From: Ulva prolifera
Taxonomy: Eukaryota > Chlorophyta > Ulvophyceae > Ulvales > Ulvaceae
Direction: 5' to 3'
DNA: 64,000 nucleotides
NCBI GenBank assembly: GCA_023078555.1
Contig: CM041196.1
Location: 8,443,985 to 8,507,984, forward strand
Part shown: positions 11,589 to 21,906 of the stretch, piece after piece
How the letters are laid out: every line of letters starts with the position of its first letter
Position numbering within the stretch: position 1 is the first letter of the stretch
The notes under the pieces: model-generated
Database searches by the model: none
What the model was told of the DNA's origin: nothing
The model's input: the letters and a program-made list of their open reading frames with translations, nothing else
Made by a program: the position numbers and the translations under genes

Positions 11589-13992
11589 TCACGGCGACAC
11601 GAGCGGCAGCGACGCGCCGTGCCGGCGCAGGAGCTCCACAGCGCGCAGCACCATGCGCATCTGGTGCGCGCGGCTGCGCTTGTGCATGCCCTGGTTGATG
11701 TCCCCTGCCTTGTCAGCGAAGGACGCCTCCGTGCACGCCCCCCACATCGAGCCGACCAGGAAGCGCACATAGTCCAGGAACGCCACCTGCAGCCCACGGC
11801 GGGGGCCTCAGAGCTGCAGGCACACGAGGCGAAGGCGCTGCAGTGAGCGTGTGCGCATTGCGGCGCGGCACGCCAGCATGCACTGCGGGAGGGGGGCCGG
11901 CGGCGTACCTCGTACTGGTCACGAAGTTCGCAGTCGGTCGGCGCGCGCTTCACACCTGCCGCCGCGAGCTCGCGCCGCAGCTGCTCCCTGTAGAATGCGA
12001 GCAGCCCCTCCTCCTCTGCGGCCACGACGCCCGGCTCCACGGACGTCCACAGCAGGTACATGACGTCCTGCATGCACACTCCGGTGCCCGCCCACTGGAA
12101 GTCGCACGGGCACGCCGCCGCGGCGCCGCCGCCGTCCGCCGCCGGCCGGAAGAACAGGTTGGCGGTTTTGAAGTCGCCGTGCAGGAGGGTGCGGCCACTG
12201 GCGGCGCCGAGGCTGGAGAGGCGGGAGGCGAGGCCGGCGGCCGCGGCATGGAGGCCCGCCGCGAGCTCCGGCACCCCTGTGGCCACCTCGACGCTGCCCC
12301 TGACCGGCGGCACGGCGGCCTGCCAGCGGCGCCACTCGTCCTCCATACGAGGGAGGTCGTCCTGGCGCTTCTCGAGGCTCCAGTAGCCACCTGCACCATG
12401 CGCCGCCGCGTCGCCGTCGGCCGCAGATCGTGCATATGCCGGCCGCGACGATGGCCCTCGCACGGTCAGCTGGACGCCTCTGCGGCGGTACCCTGGCGTC
12501 AGCAGATGTGGCTGATGAGTGCAGGGACAGGGGCCGACAGCTGAGGAGCACAGCGCGTGGCCACCACCACGGGGAGGCGATGCCAGCTGCCCGGACCCAA
12601 ATGGTCTTCAGCCCGGGCAGCCTGGTGCGGCTGCATCAAGGGGGGTGGGGGCCAGGCCATGCTTCGTGATGCGCAGCGGCCGCGGTGTTCGTTGTGCGGA
12701 GCGAGTGCAGCACTCACAGATGCATGGCGCCGGGGAGTCGGCAGGCGGGGGGTAGCACCGTGAGGCCACAGGTGCTCCTGCGCCAGGTCGCGTATCTGCT
12801 GCACGGGCGGCGCCGGCTGCGCCTCACCGTCTGGCGGCGCCCATCCCGCGGCATGGAAGGCCGCTAGCCATGCGAGCGCGGCGCGCGCGTCGTCGGCGTC
12901 CAGCGCAAGCCGCTGCAGCGGCGACCGGCCGTGCTCCGCACGCTCGTCTGCACAGCACAGCGTGATTCCCCAGCGTCCGTGACTGACCTCGCGGGCCGAG
13001 AAGCATCTGTTGCGCGCCCAGCCGTGCCTAGGCAGGGCCGCCGCAGTGGTCAGCCGTATGCATGACCTCCGGCCGGCGGCGACGCGCGCCTCAATGACTT
13101 CCCGCATCCCTTGCTGGTGGGAAAAATACAACAGCTCGAGCCAAATTATGGCAGAGCACCAGCATAAACCACCACAAATTGCCGCCAACAACTCGCTCGC
13201 ATGCGGGCTGCAAGCGTAGCCTGAGCACAGGCACGCCTCGGGTGCCCCGCGGTGAGCAGGTGCACGTGTCCATGCATGCGGGTGGCAGCGGCGGCGGGCT
13301 CACCAGTGGCACCGGGGGTGCTGCCGAGGTCCTCCAGGACGGTGATGCCCTGCATGTTATCCCCGCCCCACACCGCCGCGAGCACCCCGGGCAGCGCGAT
13401 GCCGCGGTCCCGCAGCAGGGGCGCGATGTGGGCGTAGAAGGCGCGCTCGACCTGGTAGCTGCGCAGGCTGCGGCTTTGGTGCGCCTCGTCGCGGTAGCTG
13501 CAGCGACAAGGAGGTGAACGCGCGTGTATGATGTGAGATTTGCTGAAGAGGATCAGCCGGGCATGGTCATACCGGCAGCCGAGCATAGCGGGTACAGCCC
13601 GGTCGAACTGTTCAGTGAGGAACGATGCTGCGGTTGTTGCTCCTGCAGGCCTGATGTACGCCATGCTTTTGCACAGATGCACTCGAGACTCTGCTTCGTT
13701 TCTAACGACGCAGTGGCCTTTCTGGCAAAGTGAACATGCATGGGGCGCACCTGTTCTTCGCCAGATCAACTTGCTTCAGAACCACAGATATCTGTTTTCC
13801 ATCGTCGATTTGGAGCTTGAATCTGCGAATGACGCAGTTGGATTGCACGATAGTTCCTTCCTGGGGCTCGGCTCGGGTGACACGGGACAGCTTGAAACAC
13901 TCTGCGTGGTCGGCCAAGTCGTGCCACCACTGAGGATCCAACAGCTCGTCAGGCCCGCTCGAAAGCTTGACTGCTCTCTGAGCAGCAGCCAT
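11589..13992 (-). CDS. CHK-domain (ecdysteroid-kinase-like) small-molecule kinase
   Basis: Five exons, 13992-13751, 13497-13304, 12947-12759, 12390-11909 and 11786-11589, join in frame to 434 aa; every junction is GT-AG. The fold is the choline-kinase/APH-like kinase of the CHK (EcKinase, DUF227) family. Visible motifs are the N-lobe strand ISVVLKQV with its probable ATP-binding Lys, the helix YQVERAFY, the hinge block ITVLEDLG, the catalytic HGDFKTANLFF (Asp plus Asn) and the metal-binding CDFQWAG followed by MYLLWTS. In animals, members phosphorylate steroid or other hydroxylated small molecules; substrates in algae are unknown. Length matches the family (about 400). The ATG at 13992 is chosen because upstream in-frame sequence is unlike protein. 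A minus-strand TGTAA lies at 11468-11472, about 120 nt past the stop. Confidence 0.85.
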
Positions 13993-15151
13993 TGCCTTGC
14001 CGCACTGGGCGCGCTTGCCCCAACTGTGCGTGCCCTGGCGAGGACAGCAGATCGAGCGCATTCGCACACAATGCACACAGCAGCATACAAGGAACGGCAA
14101 AAGAAAATCAAAGCGAGTCTGAATGCCACTCGCGCGAGGATTATATGTCAGGTGCCTGCCATCATCGAACGAGAGTACCCGATAGAGTGGTCAACACGTC
14201 CCGTTAACACAATTGAGGTAGTGTCTACAGCAACACGTCTGTGTAACAGAATCGATGTGCGACATGCGGCCCCAGCTGCAAGAGCGGAAGGCACCTTTAG
14301 ATTCGGCGGGCGGTTTTGGCGCGCATGTTGTGACCAAGTCGACGATGCGTGACACGGCAGTGTGGCCAGCTTTTCCAGTCGCGCTTGCTGAGGTCTGCCG
14401 AATGCAGCCACGCCAAAGCGGCTTCATGACTTCCGCTTTCTGTTCAACAACGTTTCGTGAAAGGCAGCTAGGTGCGAGGTTTGCGATCAGCACTGTTGCT
14501 ATCAGACATGCACCCACAGTGGCTCGCCAGTGGACGATACTACATGTTGCAAACAGTGCACGGTCACCAATTGCAGCCACGTCACGAACTTCCGATCCAC
14601 ATATCAGCCAGATACACGCCAAACCCTCCATACACGAGCTGGTCTTGCTCCAAACCCACCACCACGTCGCATCCAACCACGATGTACTGTATTCCATGCC
14701 TCAAAAGGTCCCACAATTTGACCGCTGCGTCGGTCTATCGGCTGAGGTACCCGCCGCGTACTCTTCGCGTGCTTCCTCGCATATGTCCACAAGCACGCCG
14801 GCGTCCTGCAACCCCGCCGGCGATCCAACAACCTTCAAATGTTTCCGTCACGAGCACGCCGACCAAAACGCCACCTCACCCACATCAGATCAGCAGTCGT
14901 GCCCATCCTCCTGCAGAGCGTCACCCTACGAGTCGCGCAGCCACACCACTGAAGCTCCACCACCGCTCCCACCAACTCACCACCACCGCGCCGCAGCGTC
15001 AGGCACCGCAACCGTCGTCCTCCTCTGCCAGCCTTGGCCAGCCTTGGCCAGCCACTTGTCTGTGTTCCGCTCGCCTGCCAGCCTCGCGGGAGCTGTGGCG
15101 CGACGCCGCGGTCCGAACCGCCGCAGAGTTTGCGGTGGCCACCATGTCCGC
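13993..15151. other. Intergenic region with C-rich open frames
   Basis: No gene is supported. Between about 14600 and 15150 the plus strand is pyrimidine-rich, so two overlapping plus-strand frames stay open (Pro/Thr/Ser/His-rich). They run into the antisense of the gene that ends at 15152 and look like composition artefacts. Two adjacent copies of an 11-base unit containing ccttggccag lie at about 15030-15052. Confidence 0.5.
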
Positions 15152-16362
15152 TCAGCTCGCGCCACCTGGCGCCCCCCCCTCCTCATCCTCCTCCTCTTCG
15201 TCCTCCAGCGGCATCTCTGTGAGGTACGACGGGCCGGCGAGCAGGCGATGCAGCGCGGTCGGCCGCCGCAGCGCGCTCTCTGTCCAGGGCACGCTGCGGT
15301 GCAGGTCGGAGAAGACGGTGAGCGTGCTGACGGCGCTCGCAAGCATCAGCGGCGCGGCCGTTGCGGACGTGGCGGCCACCGCGACGGCCGCCGCCGGCAG
15401 CGCCGACAGCGCGGCCTCCGCCGCGACCGCCTCGAGCGCAAACGGCACCGCTGCGGCGGCGACCGCGAAGCTCGCGATCGCCAGCGCCAGCACCGGCATA
15501 ATCTGCAGCACCACGCCCTCACACTCGCTCACGGCAGATCCGTCCTGAGGACTACTTCCCCGGCAGTGCAGAGCGTGGCGCATGGCCTGACGGGGGGCAC
15601 CCCAGCAGCGGAAACACGATGCCGTGCCAGCAGGGAGGCAGGGGGGGGGGGCGTGCCTGCAGACAGCGGATGTCGGCGGTACAGGCGAGGCAGCACATGC
15701 TCGCCCGCACCTGCAGCCAGTCGGCCTGCAGCTGCAGCGCCTCGTCGAGGAACATGCGGGCGGCCCGGCCCGGCAGGCTCGGGTCGAGGGCGTTCAGCAC
15801 CTTCATGCGGTCGGTCTCCTTGACGATGGGCACGAGGACGTGCGTGAGCTCCTCGAACATGCAGCACTCGTTGATGAGCGCAGAGCAGCGGGGGCACTTG
15901 TGGGTCACCTGCTCGCCTGCGCAGCGACACCAGCACGTCTGCCTGGTGGGCCTCGGGCGCGAGAGCGCTCAACTGCAAAGTGGGAGTGTACGTTGCGGTG
16001 AGAGTGGCTCACCTGAGAAGCAGCATCGCGGGTGGGCGATGTCTGTCTGTGCTGACCAGACCTGCTGCTCCATGTCTTCACGTAGAGGCCATTTGTAGTA
16101 CATCCATGCGCACCCGGAAGCTGTCACGACTGCAAGGCTGATGGTGTACACGGCAGACGCTATTGCTGCAAACAGACGGGTCGCTTCCGGTGAAGGCACA
16201 GGCGGTTCAGATCCAACGAAAGTGCGTGATCCCACCTGCCAGCTGACTCGAGTCAACAAACTGATATACACAGCTGAATGTGATGCCAACGCTTAACGGA
16301 AGAATGTAGAGAAGACGTAAGACGTAAATTGGCGCCCCGAGGAGCTGAATGGCATGCAACAT
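15152..16362 (-). CDS. Unknown multi-pass membrane protein with Cys-rich middle
   Basis: Four exons, 16362-16236, 16165-16013, 15916-15711 and 15502-15152, join in frame to 278 aa with GT-AG introns in phases 1, 1 and 0. I do not recognise the family. Exons 1 and 2 give two hydrophobic segments (about residues 8-32 and 43-65). Exons 2-3 give a soluble loop with paired cysteines (RCCF, then CPRCSALINECC), which could bind a metal, followed by a helical stretch ending QLQADWLQ. Exon 4 opens with a long Ala/Val/Leu hydrophobic run (about 165-215), long enough for two more spans, and ends in an acidic tail with DEEEEDEE. The CPRC...CC pattern suggests a zinc knuckle in a membrane-anchored protein. 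The initiator at 16362 rests on frame continuity alone. Confidence 0.65.
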
Positions 16363-18477
16363 CGCTGCTTCCGTTGGAGCCGAGGCGGGTCAAACTCACG
16401 TGAGAGATATATCACGAGTCAATGATATTGCTACATGGCGCAGGTGAATCACGAGAAGCGGCTCCGATTTGATCACATGGACGAGTCCGCATGACCGGGA
16501 ACACAGCGCAGGTCGATCTGTGACCTTTGCATGTAGCTCACGGCTGTATTCCCCAGGATACCCCCCTTCCATTGCCAAGCGTGTACCTTCGAGTGTGCAT
16601 CGCGCTGCACCTCGATTGCAACGGCTCATCCAGGATGGGCGTTCGCCTTTCGATGGCCCGGTCCCCTTGCGCCACTGCAACAACCAGGCCGAGATTACAC
16701 GGGCTGTGACGAGTGCACCTGCTGGAGGTGCTGGTTTGAATGAGACCTTGCTGGTTGCCTGCTGAATGTTGTTGTTTGCAACCGGTGTGTCTCCTATTGA
16801 CCTGGTGTGTGCTTGACTGCTTTGCTCGAATTGAGTACCTGGTCGTGGCAACCGCTGCGTTTGCAATGATTCCCTCGCTTCCGCACTTCAAGCTTCGGGT
16901 TCGTCCTCATTTTATAAATCCACCTGTCAGCGTGATGAAGCATGGCTCCCAAGGGTCAGCGAGCACCTGGTCCACCCCAGCCTTGGAGGTAGCAATCAAG
17001 CTTCACAAACGAGATGGCCGCTTTCGACGCAACAGACCTTGCATGGAAACACGTACAACACAGTATGAAGTATCATAGATGGCGTATATTCCGGTGAACC
17101 TGAAAGAATTTTTCTGATTTTTTTTTTAGCTGAAAAGTATATTGTCTCACGCCAGGCACATTGCTGCAATTTATGCAGAATGTACCATACATCATGCACA
17201 GATTCTCTCTCAAATACAAAAGGCGACAGCAGCAGCAGCAGCAGCTACTCCTTGCACAAGGCGTTGCTGGAAGCATGCAGGTGGCGATAGGTCGCAGAAA
17301 GCAGAATTAACACCTACTGCCCAACTAGAAGCTTTACGGATAATAAAAGCCGTACTGACCAATAATCAATTTTGAAATATCTATAATAACTATAATTTTA
17401 CTCGGCTTTTGAAGCTCTGTGGTAGAGCGCCAAGCTGTTCCACTGGATGACGCAGGAACGGAATCTATACAAGGCGTAACAGCCAACAGTTCCGAATCAA
17501 AATAATATGGAAGCTTTAAGATAGTGAACCAATCAGAGATAAAATTTTGGATGAATCTCAAGTATTTAGGTCGTCAGCCCAAGGGATTTGTACCATGACT
17601 AGGGCAACCACTGACGATTCGTGCCTGCAGAAAGTGTATTTGTAGTTTCTGTTGAACTTCTTTCTGATCGACGTCTGCTTACGGGCATGTAGTACAGACT
17701 ACTCTATTTATTCATCCATGTCCGTCCTGTTGAGAACTGAGGGCTTCATGTAATTTCATACTAGCAGGATTGGTGTGTCAGGTGATTCGAACATCAAGAG
17801 TTAGATCACATCTATTCGCGAACAATCAAAAGCAGTCCAGAGCGAAGTAAGGCCAGCCGAGTGCCACCATCTAGCTATGACATTGACAAAGACGAACTCA
17901 GCCTTTGCATCTGGCTCAAATCGGTCCATGTTGACATTGCTACTGCACAGTATCCAGTTGGCTTACGGTGGGCGTCATCGCTTCAGGAAACCAGGCGTAC
18001 ATGCGCCCAGGTAGCTGGCCCTGCACGGCTGCAAGAACATGCTATGTCAAATTTTCAGGTGAGTCATGAGCACTTGCTGTTGTGAGCAAATCCGAGTAAA
18101 GAGTTTCTTGATACAAGCCCCACATCGGGCATCACCAAGTTAGCCGTGCCATGTTGCGCAAAGGTCATGCTGCCACGTGCCAGATTGTGCCGGCAGCTTG
18201 ACTGGGCTGTCGGGACCCCTGCCCAGGCCTGCGTTGTGGATATGTGGACAGCATCTGTACAGGTGCTGCAGTCAATGACCTCAACGTCCAAATGCGATCC
18301 AATTAGCTCAAATAAAAGCTTTGATATCTGACGGCGTACCTGCACAGACATGCAACACAGCCAGCACTTTCCCAGCCGGCACATTCCCACTAACATGTCA
18401 AGCACAACAGTACTTTCCGGGGTCCTGCAAATTTTGCAAGATCGAATGCACATCAGGGCGGCACTCACAAGGGCATC
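16363..18477. other. Intergenic region, AT-rich in the middle
   Basis: No supported gene. A CAG microsatellite lies at about 17227-17246. Positions 17320-17580 are clearly AT-rich compared with the rest of the window and include an inverted aaaagccg / cggctttt pair flanking about 50 AT-rich bases at 17346-17411. A T-run occurs at 17119-17128. Open frames are short and on both strands. Confidence 0.5.
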
Positions 18478-18608
18478 GTTCATGGTCGACAGCGGACGCT
18501 GATTGCAGGATGTGACAAACTGTGCCAAAAGGACTTGCAGAGGTACCTTGACCATCGTTGATGGGTGATACATGGCTCTGTGAGTTCTGCCCTCACCCGC
18601 AGTGTCTG
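18478..18608 (-). repeat. 131-bp inverted repeat, left arm
   Basis: The reverse complement of this segment matches 26672-26802 without gaps, at 126 of 131 positions by direct comparison. The two arms face each other about 8 kb apart and bracket the nuclease-kinase gene. Both arms keep two reading frames open, so they could be a fragment of a gene family or the ends of a mobile segment. Confidence 0.85.
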
Positions 18609-18852
18609 TACAGCGTCTACTTCAGAGAAAGCTGATGCCCTTTTCTTCAGAGCAATGCTCTTAAGTCCGATGCACGCGAGCGTGGCGTACGGGGCAAAAC
18701 GCTGAACGTGTACGACCGATTCGCATAAAGTACGTTCGCACATTGTGGATGTGCAAATGTTGCGAGGGAAAGTAAGTGTCCTGTCAAGGCTGCTACATCG
18801 ACTCCCATGTCCTCTAAAGCATCTTGAACTGCTGGTATGAAGGAGGAGCGGC

Positions 18853-19350
18853 ATGTGTCTGAATTCTGCTGATTTGCTGTCGTGTTCAGGGGTCTGGTCC
18901 ACACTGAATATTTTATGGAGTCAGCAACCTCTGTTGCAGCAGTCAGAAATGCAGGAGACCAGCCACTGCCACCATCCAATGACAGTGACTTGGATAAGCT
19001 CGAATCTGTCAGCAGTAAGGCGCTTCGGCAGAATTTGCTCGAACTTCACGGGAAGGATGGAGCTGCTTTCAAGGCGGTGTTTGAACAAGCTCGTAATTTG
19101 ACCGGATCCGATTGGGATGGAAACGTCGCGCGCGCTTTGGGTGCGCCTGCTCCTGAACGTATGAAGCACTGCTCCAGTTCAGACATATTCTCATAAAACG
19201 AGATAGTTCATACGAGATGCGTTCTATGCAGAAAAGCTTTCCCAGTCGACCCTGCGAGGTGTGCCGCTGCGTGGTCTTGTCTCTCAGGAACCTCTTGTGT
19301 GGCATTGGGCTGTTTCCGGCCTTGCATGCAAATGGACTGCAAATTCTGTG
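18853..19350 (+). repeat. Tandem duplication, unit 1 (contains first exon of the kinase gene)
   Basis: This segment and 19365-19835 share long blocks in the same order: an upstream part with gtctgaattctg and gtctggtcca, the whole first exon, and the downstream block cccagtcgaccctgcgaggt. The two ATGs are 514 bp apart. Unit 2 has a 6-base in-frame deletion in the exon and a shortened 3' part. Confidence 0.85.
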
Positions 19351-21906
19351 ACGACGGAAGCGTTCATGTTTGTCTGAATTCTGATCGTCGGCTCTCGTGA
19401 TCAGTGTCTGGTCCATACTGTATTCTACATGCAATCGACAAACTTGGCTTCAGCAGTCGAAACTGCAGGGGACCAGTCATTGCCACCATGCAATATCTTG
19501 CATAAGCTCGAATCCATCAGGAATACGGCGCTCCGGATCAACTTGTTTGAACTCCATGGGGACGATAAAGCTGCTTTCGAGTTCTTGTTTGAACAAGTTA
19601 AGGATTCATCAGACTCTGATTGGGAACAAAACATTGCGAGCGCTTTTGGTGCGCTTGCTGCTGATCGGTTGAAGCCATGCTCCAGTTCAGGCGTATTCTC
19701 TACACAAGGGACAATTTCAATGAGAGCTCTTCCATGCAGAAAAGCTATCCCAGTCGACCCTGCGAGGTGTGCCGCTGCGTGGTCTTGTCTCTGGGCTATT
19801 TTCGGCCTTGCATGTAAATCAACTGCAAGTTAGCGTATGTTCGGCCTTGCATGTGAATCAACTGCAAGTTAGCGTATGAACTATCTACGTCACTTGTTGT
19901 GACCATTCTGGCGTTGTGCAGGAACGGATACACGCGCGCTGCTGAAAGATGAGGATCCTCCCGAACCTGACATGTTGGAAGGCCTGTACAAGCTGCAGGA
20001 AGGCAGGGATAGTGGCTTGTTGCTGCCGGTTATTGGACCACTGCAGACCTGGTTCGACGGTGCAGAGCCAGCCCCAGTACAGCTCCAAGAAGAAGATAAA
20101 GCAATGTTCAGGACAGGAACGCTTGATGATGCAATTCTGAGCGTATGTACCATGTACGCTGCCTTCGGTGGAGAATCTCACTACTTAAGAGCAGGAGAAA
20201 GCGCGTGGATTGGTGTGCTCGATCTTTGAGATGCGTGGGGATTGTCACTGCCTGTTGTCTACTCAGTGCTGCAGGTCTCAGGGAAGTTGCCGATGTACTG
20301 TGGCATCCTCACATCTTCACTGACCCATGAAAAAGATGCCATTGCTCCATGTTGCGCCTGATGCTGAGGCACATGCACAGGCGAGTGGAACAATCTCATA
20401 TCAAAGCCAATGGAAAGCCTGCTGATGCAAGATTCTAGACCGCACAAGCCATGGGGCTTTGCGCGCGACAAGTCAGATGCATCTGTGACCACTAGTCGAG
20501 ATCGGCCTGACATGGTGCTTCTGTTCTCTTCGGTCCTCCTCTTCAAGGGCGAGGAGAAGGAAAGCCCAGAGATGCAGAACGTTGCAGAATTTGAGCTACT
20601 GAGCAAGATGCAGCTGCGATGGGCCAAGTTGAGATATGGGAACAAGGTGGGTATGATTGCGGGGACAACTGCGTGTGCGTGTGGCTTGCCCAACCTGGCC
20701 AGGTGCCACCCTGTTCTTTGCTGATGGTCCCTGGTGTTTCAGGTGAAATACGTCCTCGCCTACACTGCGTGCGGCCCTTGGGTGCAATTCTGGGCAGTGC
20801 TGCGGCCCACTGTGGCGAATGGCTTCAAGCTTTCCACCCTCCGTTTAGGACAACAGATGAACATGTCTGACCCACGCCAATGCATGATCATCATCCGAAA
20901 AGCTTTGCTCAGCGCTGCAATATTGTACCGCTTGAGCAGGTGTCTTCCACCGACACAGCCACCGTTATTACTCACAGCAGGCGCCTTGCCGCACCGCTCC
21001 AAGGTGGAGGTCAAAGTGGGTGGAGCAAGGACTGTGGTGCGGAAGCACATCAGCCACGAGAGCCAGCAGCAGCAGCTGCAATGTCCAGAAAGGCTGACAA
21101 AGCTGATGGCTCTGTACACTGAGCTGCGGAGTCGGCCGAGCACATACATCATCCATCCCGTCAGCATCAAGCATTTGAACCACGGCTGGCCGGCGTACAT
21201 TGATTTCACTCCGTTGGGTGTGCCCATCCATCTTTGGCTGCTTCGATGATTGCACAAATCGAGCAGTGGGAAGTTGCGCATATGTCATCAATGCCAGTGG
21301 TCATATGATATGTTGGAGGTTCTGGACTCATATTGGTTATAAATTTTCAGCTTTGTTGATTCCTAGCACGGCGCTTGTGCTTGTGACATGCCAGCTGCAA
21401 TGCATAGAAACTGCATGATTGATCGAAAGCATTGTGCAGGAACTCCATTCATGATGATCATGGGTTGTCAGGATGAGTCGCTTGAGCTCACTTGGCACGG
21501 AATCATTTTGCATGTTTTGAAGGGCATTTGCCACTTGCACACATTGAAGTACGTCCACTGTGACTTGCGATGGGACAATGTTGTGATTTGTGATCAAGAC
21601 CACAATGGTGAAGGCATACAGCAGCATGCACGAATCATCGATCTAGAGCATGCTGTTCCGCTCAACTGGGAAGTGAATGATGAGAATGAGCACATCAAAG
21701 CCTGGGGAGAGGCGAACGATGCCCTATTTGGCAGCACGAAGGTGACCGTGCAAGTCGACCTGTACTGCATCGGCAACATGATCCTGTGGCTGCTGGATCG
21801 CCGCATGGGCAATGCAGACTGGCGCAGTTTTGGGCTCAGACTGGTTGCAGGTGAATATGCATCTGCGCAGGCTGCAGCGGACGTGTGGCAGGAAGAGTCC
21901 TCATAG
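18915..21906 (+). CDS. PD-(D/E)XK nuclease-like + protein kinase fusion (Crinkler/FunK1-like kinase)
   Basis: Six exons, 18915-19158, 19922-20142, 20275-20299, 20381-20646, 20743-21217 and 21440-21906, join in frame to 565 aa; all junctions are GT-AG and phases agree. Residues 1-85 are a helical acidic module. About 165-260 look like a PD-(D/E)XK restriction-endonuclease fold: RPDMVLLF supplies the Asp and LLFKGEEK the ExK. The C-terminal half is a protein kinase: VVRKHI with the probable ATP-binding Lys, catalytic loop HCDLRWDNVVI (HRD Arg replaced by Cys; Asp and Asn kept) and metal-binding IIDLEHA in place of DFG. The HxDLRWxN loop is typical of kinases joined to such nuclease domains in fungi, oomycetes and algae (Crinkler-type or FunK1-like proteins). 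Role is unknown; a host-defence or selfish-element function is inferred only by analogy. The 25-nt exon 3 is the least certain part. Confidence 0.75.
19365..19835 (+). pseudogene. Tandem duplication, unit 2: duplicated first exon with lost splice donor
   Basis: The frame from 19429 repeats the first exon of the gene (shared landmarks KLES, ALR, LELHG, SDW, KPCSSS). In unit 1 the exon ends at a good donor (c|gtatga, 19158/19159). The same place in unit 2 reads c|ggttga, so the phase-1 donor is gone, and the next possible GT would shift the frame into the following exon. Unit 2 therefore looks like a decayed exon inside intron 1, or an alternative start that no longer splices in frame. Confidence 0.6.
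19801..19878 (+). repeat. 39-bp tandem repeat, two units
   Basis: Units 19801-19839 and 19840-19878 differ at one base (catgtaaatc versus catgtgaatc). They sit at the 3' border of the larger duplication, in intron 1 of the nuclease-kinase gene, and the same ttcggccttgcatg core occurs once near 19315 in unit 1. Confidence 0.9.

Noticed and set aside
14255..15823. 522-codon plus-strand open frame
   Set aside because: It is partly antisense to the membrane-protein gene and partly in pyrimidine-rich DNA where two plus frames are open together. No motif or splice site supports it.
19429..19667. Second copy as an independent full gene
   Set aside because: It has a start exon only and no in-frame donor to the following exons.
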